64,000 bases of DNA. It comes from Hymenolepis diminuta (Eukaryota > Platyhelminthes > Cestoda > Cyclophyllidea > Hymenolepididae). Shown one piece after another: positions 12,477-25,870 of this stretch. The translations under genes were made by a program, and so were the position numbers. Under the pieces are notes generated by a model. It ran no database searches. It was not told the DNA's origin and saw only the letters and a list, made by a program, of their open reading frames with translations. The DNA lies in assembly GCA_900708905.1 (NCBI GenBank), contig CAADRB010000005.1, positions 5,172,332-5,236,331 of the forward strand, in the 5' to 3' direction. How positions within the stretch are numbered: position 1 is the first letter of the stretch; each line of letters opens with the position of its first letter.

Positions 12477-13269
12477 CTAGTTGAATGTCAGCAAGAATTT
12501 AATTTTAGAAGTGATCAGCCAATATTATTGTAGGGAAGAAAACGACAATCGATGATCCGTAGAATAATACAAGTTTTGGCCTGTGTAAAAACTTAATATA
12601 GCATGTGCTTTTGTTGCACTTTTAATTAATAAAAAGCAGATTTATTTTGATTAACATTAAAACCTCAATGAAAGGAGAAAATTAATAATTTACCCACCTA
12701 CCTACCTATCGAAATAAATTGGGTAGCGATTGAACGTGTAGAAGGAGAAAAAAGGTAGCGATCAAAATTTGGGAAATTTCCACAATAAATAATAAATCAT
12801 GCCTCATCAACAACAAAAAATGTGCTTGAATCAGCACCAAAGATGCAAAGTAGATCTTACCCTTCTTTCACTTTTCCTTCGATTTATCTCACTTATTAAC
12901 TGCAAATATATTTTGCACTCAATAATTTGATCAAATTTTTTTCCCATTTATTATAAGAAACTAATTACTTTCGATTTAGAATAAAACAAATAAAGAAAAC
13001 AATTTTCAAAATGTTGGAATTATTAAATATCTTAAATTAAAAGTTATATTAAGGTAAAAAATTTTGCTAATGAAAATGTAATATCTAAATAGTTTAAAAA
13101 AATAATAAATGAATAATTTAAAATTATTGTTAAATTTACAAAATTACTATGAGAAATTTGCCAAATAATAAATTAATTTAAATGATAAGGTATAAAATTG
13201 TGAAATGTTAAGGGAAATGCCAAATAATTATTTGTAATATGATATTTTTGCCCATTGAAAGTGACATAC

Positions 13270-13302
13270 TTTGCTGATGGCAGATCCTGTTTTGGTAGAC
13301 AT
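13270..13302 (-). CDS. Candidate first coding exon (11 codons)
   Basis: ATG followed by MSTKTGSAISK ends at an excellent donor (AAA|GTATGT) in phase 0. It lies 70-270 bases below a patch with CCAAT boxes. It could splice in frame to the exon at 12476, which opens immediately after an AG in phase 0. It could also splice to the exon at 6893, also phase 0 and similar in Ser/Lys composition. If the second were true, one gene would span the other. Confidence 0.4.
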
Positions 13303-13369
13303 CGTGTTGGGTGATTTTCGGTCCAAATGAAATAACAAGTACTTTTTAACGTGGGCAGAATTTTCGTCC

Positions 13370-13570
13370 CGTTCACCGGACAACTGCTATTCGCAGGTTC
13401 AGAGTGCGTTCTGCTTCATCAATACTCTCCAGCATTCCCCTTCCTTTGCCAAATGACCAATCAGAATTTTTGGGTGCAAGGCAGTCACTTGGTCGCTGGC
13501 CAATTGCAGTGGTGCAATTATGCACGCCAACATAAGAGGTTTTTATATTATTGGCAAGACTTTACTACTT
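13370..13570 (-). promoter_or_regulatory. Likely promoter patch with CCAAT boxes
   Basis: A roughly 200-base stretch is GC-richer than its very AT-rich flanks. On the minus strand it carries CTGATTGGTC and CAATTGGCC, inverted CCAAT boxes. It sits directly upstream of the candidate first exon at 13302-13270. Confidence 0.35.
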
Positions 13571-13599
13571 ATCTGTAACAGTAGCGTGTTTTAAGATAG

Positions 13600-16500
13600 G
13601 AATATATTTTCACCTGATTTCAAATAATTGGTAAATTTTAATGAAAATTGCAGGAAGTACATATGGCCTATTACATAGAGCGTCCAATTTTTCAATTTAT
13701 TTGGTTAATTTTGTGAGTATTTCTTAAAATTTCCAATTTAATAAGTTTTCTTTATTAATATTTTTGATATGCCAGTGGCGATATCTAAAAATAGGTCTAG
13801 TGATCTTGCAAACTTAGTGTCGGATACGACACCCATTTAAAAAAAGAAATTAGCCATACCACCGCTTTTCTTATTTTTTTGGCACCACCAGAGGTATGTT
13901 AAGCAGATGTAATATCCGAATAATTTGCACAGTTAGAACAGCTCGAAGGAGAATATAAAATTAGACTGCATCCAAAGTGTGCCGTCACTAATGCCCACTA
14001 ATGTTTAAAATTTGTGGGCCACATCCCACCTGTGGGTCTTTTGAATTACCTGTTGAAATTTAATATCAGTTTATGACCTTCCAATGAGCATATCGCAACC
14101 TAACGGATTCTATAAGGTACTGAAAATTACTAAGAAAGCCAGAAAGAAGACACGTCTTGATTACTTCAAATCTCAGCTATCCCTCCAGGTTAAGGTTAAC
14201 AATAGGGATAAGTCAATCATACTCAAGTCGCAGCATCTGAAAGAGTTTATCATATGACAGTTTGCTTTGAATGGCGCAGTTTAACAAGCCTTCTGTGACA
14301 ACCAGATTTAACCGATATTAACTTCCACGGCATTTGTCAATAAGTGTGACCTCATGTTTGACATGCGCATGCGTAAAATAATACGCATGAGGAATACTTT
14401 ATAACCAATATGGGGTGTATTTTCAAATGTAGTCTTCTTCGGGATAGCTTCAAGTATGCCTGCTTAACCACATCACTTTAATGCCACCACAAAAAGAACA
14501 AGTAAATATTAATGGTTTTTATCATTAACCATGGCAATGTAATAAAATTTTGTAATTTTCAATTGTGGAAAGCAACTGACATCAAAGGATAAAGGAAAGG
14601 GATGAAGAAGATATAGAGAGCAAATTGAAGGCGTCGCAAGGTTTTACCTCATTTGAATTTTGGCACAATGTTGACTAAATGGGTAGTTTGCTTTCCAAAT
14701 TTCAAATATCATGATTCGTTCTCGGGACTGCAGCAAATGTTAATATAGGATGTTGAGTGTTTATTGACAGGTAGAATTTTAATCAAGAGGGGTCGGTCTG
14801 GCCGTCTTAGTTTAATTTTTCCTACAATGATTGAGAAGGCAAATAATCTTGCAGGTTATTCTACAGTTTACAGTTTTAACATAGCAGATGAGATGGCCGA
14901 AATATTTAGACAAACAATAATTAAGAAGTGATAAAATTGATCAAAACCAAGGTACAGCATATTGGACACTTACACCATTCTTTAAGAGAAGACGGTGAGT
15001 CCTACCAGAAATAAATGCATAATGCATTTTAAGTCCATTTATCAATAGTCGTAAATGGGAAAAGTAAAATTAATTAACGAGGAAGCGGCAGTGTTATGAA
15101 GAGGGATTTATGCTCCTAAAAGCTTTATTCTATTATCATGACTAACTTCGATATTGAATAACAAATATAGCATATGTCTAAAGTCAGCTTTTTGAAAAGG
15201 GACTCGCTTGCAATCCCATACCCCCATCGTGTCCAATATGTCGGAAAGACCGTATGTATTGTCCTCTCTTTTCATATATGAGACGCTCTTTGGGAGTGTG
15301 TCAAAGCCATGTCTGTTTGTACATAGTTGCCTAAGAGATTATCGGATCTTCGTTGATTTATTGAAATTGTATTAATAAAAAGATGATAGTAGAACCTTTT
15401 AGAACTGAACTTAATTAAAGCGAATTTTTGCTCAAAATGTAAATCTAAACACAATAAACAATAATTGCTACTAACATGACAACAGTAGCATGTAGATATT
15501 TAGATACTATTATGTGGAGCTGAATATTTTCCTACCCGATAATTCAATTTTATGGAGATTTGAATATTATATAGTAAATAAGTACAAAACATAATAGCTT
15601 TCTTTAAACGAAACTCCAGGCAGAATCATATCCACCTTATAACTAGTATTAATTAATTCTAGCTTACAAATCCATCATTAACTTATTAACTTTGACACTC
15701 ACATTGGTAGAGTTTGTCAACGGTTAAACCACGTTAATCTGTTTACATCTATAACATTATAAAGATCATACTTGAGAATGTTGGTAAAAGATAGCCCCAT
15801 GCGTAGAAGACCACATCGCGTGTATGGTAAGAGATCGGGGAATTTTTATGTGCAAAGTAATTGGCCTAATGATCGCGACTGTTCACGCCAGTAATGACAT
15901 TAAGTGTCATAATGGCTAGACGGTACCAGCGGTTTAACACTGACTAACGGAAGACTGGCGGATTAGAACAATCTGATCTCGAGGAAGGGGCACACAAAGT
16001 CATCTATTTTCTAAAAATAATTGCATTTAAAGCACTTTTATTTAAGCTTTGACATAGTAATAAAATAATTAATTGATATCAATGGTTGTAGCATTTATAT
16101 TTAACCGAGTCTTTGTCTTCAGGATATCATTAGAAAAAGGACAGATGCAATTTGTGAATCAAATCGCACATTTTTGAAAAGAAGGATATCCAATGAATAA
16201 AAAAGAGTGAAAGTCAATTACCCTATTCTCTTATAATAATAATGTCAATTGAATTAACAAGTCGACAGATTGAATATTACAAATATAAACTTATCCAGGA
16301 ATACAGGGATTGTTCCATGAAAACAGGGTCGTAGGGTAGGCAATGAAATATGTTTAAATTCAAAGAGCATATGGCTCTTGATAACTTGACATCTATATAC
16401 TCCTATCCTACTTTCTGTTTCACCCCTTCCTCTAGTATTTTTCGTGTTCAGACGCCATCTCACGCCTTACATTAGGAATTGGGTAACAGTTTTCCAGGTT

Positions 16501-18500
16501 CATTAAGACCGGGACAAAATTCGCGACGCACACTCACATATTTACAATTGTACTATTTATGAGCCGCAGAAAATATGATTAATGAACGCACTAGAAATTC
16601 AGAACATGAATTCTCGTTTACTACTTTTGTATTAACGATAAGTTTAAAAAGAATTTTCCAGAGCTACAAAGAAATTAATGAACAGATTATAGTACTTTCT
16701 ACTTTATCGAAGCTCCGATCTCCAAAATAGCTTCATATTTGCACATTTAAGGGCAGCTTATGGAGGAAGGTTTATCTGTTATTTTTTAAAGTCAGCATCC
16801 TATGTGGTAACCTTTTCTATCGTTTTTTTTCCAGTATCTTGTTGCCATCTCCTTCTCTATCCTCTTCATAAATCTGCGAAAGATGGTAGTTTAGAAATTT
16901 TGCCCTGTCATTATGTAGTAACACTTAAGATGGAGTCCTCCTCTGGCAAGCGAATCCTTCAACACGGGGCTGTTTATGTCTGAGCTTTGTAATTTTCTCA
17001 TCATCAAAGATGAAGAGCCGCTGAAATTTTTTCTTTATGGCCCAAAAAAAAGGTAGGAAATTAAACATATAGAGAACAGCGTACTGGGATCAAGAGGACT
17101 ATGGAGGTTGCATGATTTGAAATCATAGTACGATGTGACGAATTTCAGGTGTGAGTGAGAAACACAGAGGGAGATATCAAGTCAAAAATTATCTACATCC
17201 ATGACGTAGTATTTACATATAACATCCATTGACCTTGAGTTAAAAATATACAAAGGATAGGGGGTCAAACGAGGTATTTTAGAGTAATTACTTCATAAAT
17301 AGAGTCGTGCGACTTATCGTCTTGCCCTTTGACATTTCTTCCCTCCTCCCTCACGATTTCAATATTTGGTAATTTACCACCCATTCGATGGATACCACTT
17401 TGAAAACTCTCTGGAGGCATCGGCATCTCTAAATCGATTTTAAACCTATTTCGTATGCGTAACTCTTGGTTGCTACTTACGTAACTTTATGCGAATTTGT
17501 AAATTTTTCCCACATATGAAATATTGGTTACTACTCATTTTGAACTTGTCCTAAAATCTCCTACTTGAACATGCTGCTTCACGTAGCTACTTGACTTCTT
17601 TAAGCCAATACATATTGTACAGTTGTATCGAATCTCCTCCGCCTTCTACCTATTCCTGGGGACATATAGTTTAAGACTTAAGTGAGCGGTGATAAATCCC
17701 ACGCTGCATCCCATTTTTGGATTATTTGATTCACTGACGACAGGTTTATGATCCCATTATTCTCCTAGTTTATCTCATCAGAATTTATTCCCCTATTTAA
17801 ATGATCGGATTTTACTTGTTTTGTGACGTGGTAATGGTCATTAACCAGAGACAAACCGAAGTGCTATCCTAAACACCAGGAGAAGAATGATCTTAGAATT
17901 ACGCTCCCTCAAAGTCATAACGAGTGAAGAATAAGCTTAATGAATTCATATGAAAAATCCCCTAGCCAAACCTCAATGATAAAGACTATGTCTTTGGGCT
18001 GTTATGAACGTCTTTCCATTTTTCTTATCCCAAAATTACTTTTAGGGGATCAGATACCAAGGAGAACTGTCATGATCTAACAGCTGATATCTCAGCCTAT
18101 AAAGAGGAAAAATCAAATTACTGCTGAATTTCTTCACCAAAAATGCTCCCAAATATCTTGAGTATCATTGGTTCACATAAACAGTAAAAGAGTTATGGTG
18201 GGAAAACAAAAAAATAGACTTTAATACTGTCAAAAGGAAATATTTACTAACTTTCTATTACCAAATTTTCTCCTTTAATACTTCCTCTCAATACCTTCCT
18301 ACTAGAACCATATTTTTCGGTTTGCTCAAGGTCTTCTTTTTGGCTAGGCGTTCCCTCCTACTGACTTATTCATTGTTCACGGTCGTATTCTGGTGATTGA
18401 CGGAGCTTCAGTCCGCATCTACTTTTCATTAGTAATTTCATGGAAAATGCTCAATTGAATTTCGACAAAGCCCCTCCTCTCTTTCACTAGTTTCTTTCTC
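13600..18500. other. Gene-poor AT-rich stretch
   Basis: No exon with convincing borders and no long reading frame was seen on either strand. The only recognised content is a dispersed repeat at 14147-14290. Confidence 0.5.
14147..14290 (+). repeat. Dispersed repeat, copy 2 (partner at 2571-2735)
   Basis: ACACGTCTTGATTAC and CAATCATACTCAAGTCGC with a following TCTGAAAGAGTTTATCA match the first copy in order and orientation, with scattered changes. Confidence 0.5.
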
Positions 18501-18730
18501 CTGATTCCAATCTTTTTCTTCTAATGTCTAGAACGAATTAATACATTGGCTTTTATTTCGAAGGAAGATTTACATTTTCTATCTCCTTGACAACATTCAT
18601 TCCTTATTTGTTGTTTTAATTCAGCAGTTATTGCAGTAATTAATTCAGGAAGCTGCCTCCATTTCTTCACATTCTTTCCATTCGATTTTGGAATATCTTT
18701 GTGAAGATTCTTGTAGCAGTCCTTTACAGG

Positions 18731-18807
18731 GTCACCAATTTGTAGTGGTAGAGTCACCAGTTTGTAGAGGTCCACCAGATTGTTGAGGGTCACCAGTATG
18801 TAACGGC
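18731..18807 (+). repeat. Minisatellite, about four units of 18-20 bases
   Basis: Units begin GTCACCAATTTGTAG, GTCACCAGTTTGTAG, TCCACCAGATTGTTG and TCACCAGTATGTAA, separated by short G-rich spacers. They are diverged and imperfect. The minus-strand reading frame over it looks like repeat translation rather than a gene. Confidence 0.75.
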
Positions 18808-19516
18808 AGATGGCTAACAGTAAATGAAAGAAAAAGAACACTGAGGAAAGCGTTGACCAGGTTGTATTGAACAAAGCTCAGTACAGAGTCTCTAGGGAAA
18901 AATAGGGAATTGGAGGAGAGGGACTGAGCTATGGAAGAGGCGTTGGACGAGCTAGGGTCCCTTCGTGTGTCGTGTGTGTGTCTGATGGAGGCTATTTATA
19001 ATCGACAGTTTGCTTTCTTCGCATTTTCCATTCATCTTTGAATCGACTGAATAAACATTTAACCTTCTGGGCGACGCTTTCTTGTCTGGATTCTGGTTTC
19101 GTTCGGCACATTTTTTCCTGAAGTCCTGAGTTACCATACAATTTACGTATTCGATATAATATTGACGCCAATTGACCAGATTGCTAAGTGTTTACTTAGA
19201 GTTTTAAGTGAGATAGCAAAATCCAAGATTATATTTTCACTGGAAACTTTTTAAATATTGTCATAAAACTGTATTTTTTTTATTTATACCAAAGTCATAA
19301 TTGATATCCATCTTCATGGATTAATTTCGCAAGATGCTTTAATGTATCCTTACCATTTTCTTCAATCATTCTGAGGACTCAGTGATGAACGTTAGTCTGA
19401 AAAGTTCTCAAAGACCATGTAAAAACAGAGGTTGAGAATTAATTCCAATTCATTTGATATTAGAAATCGTAAATCCGAATTTACCGATTTCATAATATCT
19501 CAAAGTGATACCAACT

Positions 19517-19824
19517 TGTGGAGTTTGCGTGCAGAGACCTCCTCAGCCAATCAGCAATCAATATTCCTGCAGCTTCGAGTTGCTCGTATTTGAGGACCAA
19601 GCTCGTGGACAGCGACTCACAAGGAGCTCTGTTCGCTTAAAATTCATACATCCCATCGCTTACGGATCAATAAACCCTCTCCATTTCATGCCTTTCTTGT
19701 TCTCACTACTTTGGGAGCAGCCTAGCTAATTTCGGGAGCAAATTTATAATAGAGGACTCTGGTGGACGCTTAAGAGGATTACCTAGTTGCAATAAAAAGG
19801 CTTATTGGTGTAGCATCCGCTACA
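19517..19824 (+). mobile_element. Solo LTR, CsRn1-like family, short-U3 subfamily (copy A)
   Basis: It starts TGTGGAGTTTGCG and ends GCATCCGCTACA. It contains the family core GCAGAG-CCTCCTCAGCCAATCAGC, AATAAA at 19669-19674, and a U5 with GAGGACTCTGGTGGACGCTTAA. Compared with copies at 22589 and 45562 it lacks about 100 bases between the first 10 bases and GCAGAG. It shares a GCTCGTGGACAGCGACTCAC segment with the copy at 53804-54062. No coding region is attached. Confidence 0.75.
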
Positions 19825-20249
19825 GAATTAAATGAAGTAACAGGTTCCATGAATCCAGTAGCGTCAATCTATATTCTAAGCAACAAAATATTCAAAAGGT
19901 CCTTTTTAGGTATTAATTTAAACAAACAAATTCCTTTTCCATTAAATAAAATTTTATTTTGCATCATTTTGTCATTTTTTGGACACTACGTAAAACGACC
20001 TGGCAGATATATTTGGTTGAAAGTGTTGATAGAACAGAAATGCGACATGTGTTATGGCAATGTTTTGATTAGACGGTTTCATGGGAAAGTGATATTATAT
20101 GACCTGATAAGGTTCGTGGTTTACGATCTGTTGCTGGTTCAACAAAAGTGCAGATAAACATTATTGACATTTGGGCAAACTACATTCGCCCGACAAATGT
20201 TAAAAAGCATATGATTTTGACTTTCAAATGTTTTATTTCATTAAAAATT

Positions 20250-20905
20250 NNNNNNNNNNNNNNNNNNNNNNNNNNNNNNNNNNNNNNNNNNNNNNNNNNN
20301 NNNNNNNNNNNNNNNNNNNNNNNNNNNNNNNNNNNNNNNNNNNNNNNNNNNNNNNNNNNNNNNNNNNNNNNNNNNNNNNNNNNNNNNNNNNNNNNNNNNN
20401 NNNNNNNNNNNNNNNNNNNNNNNNNNNNNNNNNNNNNNNNNNNNNNNNNNNNNNNNNNNNNNNNNNNNNNNNNNNNNNNNNNNNNNNNNNNNNNNNNNNN
20501 NNNNNNNNNNNNNNNNNNNNNNNNNNNNNNNNNNNNNNNNNNNNNNNNNNNNNNNNNNNNNNNNNNNNNNNNNNNNNNNNNNNNNNNNNNNNNNNNNNNN
20601 NNNNNNNNNNNNNNNNNNNNNNNNNNNNNNNNNNNNNNNNNNNNNNNNNNNNNNNNNNNNNNNNNNNNNNNNNNNNNNNNNNNNNNNNNNNNNNNNNNNN
20701 NNNNNNNNNNNNNNNNNNNNNNNNNNNNNNNNNNNNNNNNNNNNNNNNNNNNNNNNNNNNNNNNNNNNNNNNNNNNNNNNNNNNNNNNNNNNNNNNNNNN
20801 NNNNNNNNNNNNNNNNNNNNNNNNNNNNNNNNNNNNNNNNNNNNNNNNNNNNNNNNNNNNNNNNNNNNNNNNNNNNNNNNNNNNNNNNNNNNNNNNNNNN
20901 NNNNN
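20250..20905. other. Assembly gap (656 N)
   Basis: A run of Ns. Reading frames crossing it are meaningless. It sits between LTR copies A and B, so a repeat may have caused it. Confidence 0.99.
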
Positions 20906-22588
20906 TAAAGGATGTATTTGGACTCACAACTAGAGTCTTGCAAATGACCACTAGTTAGCTTCATTGTACTATTTTAACTCACAATAACACAATTTTTATT
21001 GCGTGCAGGCAAAAAAATCGAGGTAAGTGGGGGGGATCATGAAGAGAGCTTTAAAATATTGATTCATTTGAATATCGGATTCGAGTTTGCAGAAGGTTTA
21101 CTTAATGAGCAGTTAATTGATACGTGCTTCATATTTCATAATTAAAGTTCGTGCTCTGGATTGGTGAAAAATTTTGATCTTCAATCCCCACCTCCTGTCA
21201 ACTGATTGCAGAGATCACAGGGTGTAGTTTTATATATTGTGATCGCCAATACAGAAGTTGCTTTCACGACGTCTATTTTGATCAACTTAGCGTTAATAGG
21301 GAAACTGTAAGCAAATTCCCATTATCAAGTTGCGGGATTAACATTTATCAAATTGTAACTGTATTATTCTAACGTTATTCAGAGAGGAATGGGAAAAGCG
21401 AGCTTTTCCATCTGCAAAGCTTATGAATATATTTTATTATCCTCATGATCTTAGCAACTAGAGACACCAGCAATATGTGCCAAAAAATGTACACCTATTT
21501 ATAGCACGCGAAACGGAAGGGGACTGCTAAATCGGAGGAACGAACAAATGACAAATGGAGATTGATTCGCACGCTTTTGTATTTTTCTTTTCAAGCTAAA
21601 TAGTTGGCATTTCCACATCTACATATTTGTGGGCTCTCACTTATTATGTTAATTTATAATATATTGACAACGGAAAAGTTTATCTTCGTCGATGTGAAGT
21701 TATGTTAACTTTCTGCCTCTTTTTATTACCAAAATTGTAAAAAGGTTACTGAGAGACATCTCCTTGATATTTATTGCACTAATATAAGTGAAGTACAAAG
21801 TTAAGAGTTTTAAACTTCAACTTTGACAACTAAATGGCACAAAATAATAAAATTTAAATGAAATAAAATATTATTTTTTTGTATTATCACTCGGAAATAA
21901 ACTTTCTTATTCGAGAATGAGCAGTAGGCAATCAAATTAAAATTTTTGATAATAACAGATAATTAAATTAGAAAGTAATATTAAATATTCCTTTTTTGGA
22001 AGTTTAATATATATATATATTTATGCATAATTTTTATAAAATCGTCAACTAAAAATATCCGAATAATGTTTTGTATTAATACACTAGCGGTATCATGAAG
22101 TAATAAGATTCGAATTCAGTACACGTAAGATATTCTAGAAACTTGCTTTGTTTAAATGCTCTCTGTTAAAACTGTCACCAAGAGAAATATTTAAACAACA
22201 ATTTATCTTTACTTTCCATGCATGAATACGTTTTCTCGTGAAAACAGACCGTCCAAAATATAGCTCCATCCTGTATTAACCCATTCGATAGATCTCCCCT
22301 CTTCTAACTTTGGATAGAATTGGGACTAGCACAGTTTAGCGGCCTGGAACTGTTGGGTGCTCAACCATTTCAGTCTTTCCAGCTCTCAGTTACTCGTAGT
22401 AAGCTCTTGTCCTTTGCTCTTTCACAACCCTCCTTTAGTAAAACCATCTTAATATATAAACTAAGAAATGATATTTTAAGTATTTCCTGTTAAGAATAAA
22501 CTAGTGAAATTTCTCATCCAACAGTCGTTATTTTCTATTCGGACATGGCAAATCGACGTCTCCATGGGATTCATCCTCTTTAAGAGTT
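20906..22588. other. Non-coding AT-rich stretch
   Basis: No gene or element was recognised. A short (TA)n run lies at about 22006-22021. Confidence 0.5.
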
Positions 22589-22943
22589 TGCAGGGTTCAC
22601 AACGCTAACAAGGCTGATTGAATCACGTGCGCTAGAACTTTCCGGGAAGTGCGGTATGTAGCCGGTCGCGTTGAGAACAAGCGCGGTCGTGTGTGCAGAG
22701 ACCTCCTCAACCAATCAGCAATCAGGATCCCTGCAGCCTAGCGTGGTTTTGCATTTAATGACTAAGCTTTTGACTCACGAAAAACAACGAAGTGGTCAAT
22801 AAACCCTCTCCGCTCAGCATCTTTCTTTTTCTTACCACTTTGGGCATAGCTCAGCTAATTTGGCAGTGCATTGACAAGAGAGGACTCTGCTGGAGGCTAT
22901 TCGGACTGCTTAGGAGGATTACTTAGGTGTAGCATCCATCACA
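22589..22943 (+). mobile_element. Solo LTR with 4-bp target duplication, long-U3 subfamily (copy B)
   Basis: The 355-base copy runs from TGCAGGGTTCACAACGC to CATCCATCACA and is flanked on both sides by AGTT (22585-22588 and 22944-22947). This is the mark of integration followed by LTR-LTR recombination. It aligns over its whole length with the 5' LTR at 45562-45200. AATAAA is at 22799-22804. It has the same U5 block (GAGGACTCTGCTGGAGGC) as the other copies. Confidence 0.85.
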
Positions 22944-23781
22944 AGTTATACTCAGTGTGGTGTTAAGAGTGTTAGTTAATAGTTTGCTTAACGAATAAAT
23001 ATTACCGTAAATAGCAATGTCACATTTTCGTAAAAAATTTTAGAGTTATTTAATAAATGCATTTTATTTAACTCCCTTAATTTGATTTCATTTATTTTGA
23101 ATTAAATTTATATTATATCGTAAATGTTTAAAGCCCCATCCCAAGAAGAGGATAATAAGCAAATGAAAAATGTATGCAGAGAATTTTTATAATAAATCAC
23201 TTTTATACATCTAGCCGACGTATATGCGGGGAGGAAATTTAATCTAATTATTCTAACCTTAAATACCCTTGGGTGTCAAATTCAGGAGGGATTTAATAAA
23301 GTTCATTCATATAGCAAACATTACTTGTAAATGCGACCAGACACAAAATCATATGAATTATGCATATTCCGTTAGATATATTGAAATAATTCCGAAATTG
23401 TTAAAATGTATTATGATATTTCAGTCGCCTTTGGAGAATACCAATGTTGAGGGAGATCTACACTTAATAAAGCGTCTGCTAATATCGTCTCCCTGATGCT
23501 AGCTTTGAGAAGATACAATACTTCCGTATAGGTTTGTCGGTAAGAGAGGTAAGGCTCTTAAGATGCCGAATTCATTAAAATCGCTTTATCATCCCTCCCC
23601 TGTTACATTCTTTACCGGACTCTTACTCTCAGATTCTGTTACAAAAGTTGATTCCAAAAACAATTTTTCCATCGCTGTGGATTATTTATGAGAACTGATC
23701 AATAATAACAATATCAATATATCCATATGATTTATCCGAACCAATAAATTAAGATTTTCAAAAATTACCAAGTCTCTAGAT

Positions 23782-24149
23782 TGTAAAGCGTTGTTAAGGC
23801 TACCCGAAGGGATCTCTCGGGCTAGAACATTCTGCATTGTTTGGACGTGCTAACGATAGCTTATCGAGCAAGCGTGGACATGCGTGCAGAGGCCTCCCTA
23901 CCAATCAGCGATCAATATTCGTGTGGGGTAGTGTCAATTGTACTCGCTACTACGAAGTATTCCCAATAAACTCTCGCCTCACAACGCCTCCTTTTTCTCA
24001 CTGCTTTGGACATAGCCTACCCAATTTTGGGAGTTACTTGTACTAGCGGACCCTGCTAGAGGCTATCTGTACCTGTCTGCAACTGATGGAACATTTAGGA
24101 GGACCTACTAGGGTTTAATGAATGGCATATTTGTGTAGTATCCACTTCA
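23782..24149 (+). mobile_element. Solo LTR, diverged long-U3 member (copy C)
   Basis: It starts TGTAAAGCG, keeps the CAATCAGCGATCAATATTCG core and AATAAA, and ends TATCCACTTCA. Its U3 (AAGGCTAC...CTAGAACATTCTG) is closer to the fragment at 39901-40048 than to copy B. No clear target duplication was seen. Confidence 0.7.
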
Positions 24150-24159
24150 AGGCTTGGCT

Positions 24160-25700
24160 ATCAAAAGATTAATTGAAAATTTGCAATATATAATATCCAT
24201 TTATGACATCTAAGTATTAAAAAAATTTTATAAAATTTAATTTATTAAAAATTCAATAGTCAACATTATAATTTTAAGTTTACAGATTATAAATTATATC
24301 TATTGTGATTTTCAGTTAAAAAGTGATGTTTTAACCCAGCCAGAAGAGGTGGAATAAACTCGCTAGTACCACAACACTTCAAGCGAATAAAATGATAGAC
24401 ACCGTCTTGAATTCCAGTATTAGGAAATGGGAAGTGTAGAAAAATAATTATATTATCATGCTATTACTAAAACAAAAATATTAAAAATCTCTACCACTCT
24501 TGTCTATCTGCTCTTGGAGGTAGCAAGATACAAGTAAATGGAGGTGGTATAACCAATCAGGGAATTAAATCAGCGGGTCTACAGGCTCTGAATATTGTAG
24601 ACTCAAACGCACAAATGAATCTGGATGTCAATTCATGAAATCTAAACAACGTCTCATTCAAAAATTTTTGTTGAACTCGAGAGAAGCTCGCAATCTTCAT
24701 CCCTCCCACGTTCAATGATCGATTATTGGATAATCGGTATCTGAATATCGATATGTTAGATCACCGACGGAGAAGCCGTCGCTGCAATTATTGGCTAACC
24801 GGGCAACCATTCATATATTACCTATTCAAGTCTATATAAGTAAATTTATTTTGTTAATAAAAGTAATTGCTTGGCTATGTTTCTTTTCCTTTTCTTTGTG
24901 TCTGAGTAGGTACAGCTTTAATAAAGAGGAACTGAGAAATCATAAAAACATGCATTTCAAAAATTGTAGAACTCTTGATTCTCTGTCTCCTTTTTAGACA
25001 GCTCTCACGTTTCATAGCACATTGGACTCACTCACTATCCTCCTTATTCGAATCCCTTCCCATGATTAAAATATTTCACCTAAAAGGAGAAATGGTTAAA
25101 ATGTTGGTAAATAACAGGGAAAAGGAGGCAATTTTGTTGAGAGGAAGTTAAAGAACCCAGTAGAAAGGCTCAGAAGACAAGAATATGACTCTAGAATAAT
25201 TGATAAAATGAGGAGATCCAGAGGTGAAACATTCGTATGACCCCTTAAAAGTGTAAGGAAATTGTGTAACACAATACGCGACTCAAGTTAGACCATAAGT
25301 GCCCTAGAGATTGGAGTGGGTATAGTACCAACTCTCTATTAATTTGTATATTTTCCTGAGTTTAATCGTCATATTTTACATTTACCCTAAGTAGTCAAAC
25401 AGACAACGACAGATTATTTGTTTACTACAATCTTTGATTTAATCCACTAATCAATAAATTATTATTAAGATGGTATCCATTAATTGAATCTATATAGCTT
25501 CCAGAGAAATCTTTATTAACGCAACTACATTCGAAATTCGGTTCTCCGGTAGAAATATTCAAGAAGCATTTACAATGGCAATCAATTATTTAACCGCTAT
25601 ATTGATAAACTTACCGAAATTTTAAAGAAATTTCTAATCTCTTCGTGCATTATTCGTCTTTTCTCCAAGAAATCTTGAATTTTAATTTTTAAACTCTTTT
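24160..25700. other. Non-coding stretch
   Basis: No exon, repeat family or RNA gene was recognised on either strand. Confidence 0.5.
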
Positions 25701-25714
25701 AAGAAAGCGTCTTC

Positions 25715-25870
25715 CAATGCCCATTTTGGGTAGACGGTGGAATCATGGGACCTCCCTACTGATAGACTAGAATTCTCCCATATTATTAACCAGACTTAAC
25801 CAGCGTGATTGGCCATTCCGTCCACTGGGTGTGCACAGGAGTCATGCTAATCTCCTCTGCATCTTTTGAA
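25715..25870 (-). repeat. SINE-like copy
   Basis: Plus-strand CAGACTTAACCAGCGTGATT, then CCATTCCGTCCACTGGGTGTG, match the core of the copy at 53125. The end CATTTTGGGTAGACGGTGG is the family's 3' tail in reverse. The Pol III box half is damaged. Confidence 0.55.

Noticed and set aside
18521..18874. 117-codon minus-strand frame
   Set aside because: Much of it is translated minisatellite (18731-18807). There is no family feature and no splice context.
20148..20964. Long reading frames on both strands across 20250-20905
   Set aside because: They consist of Ns with a few real codons at each end, an artefact of the gap.
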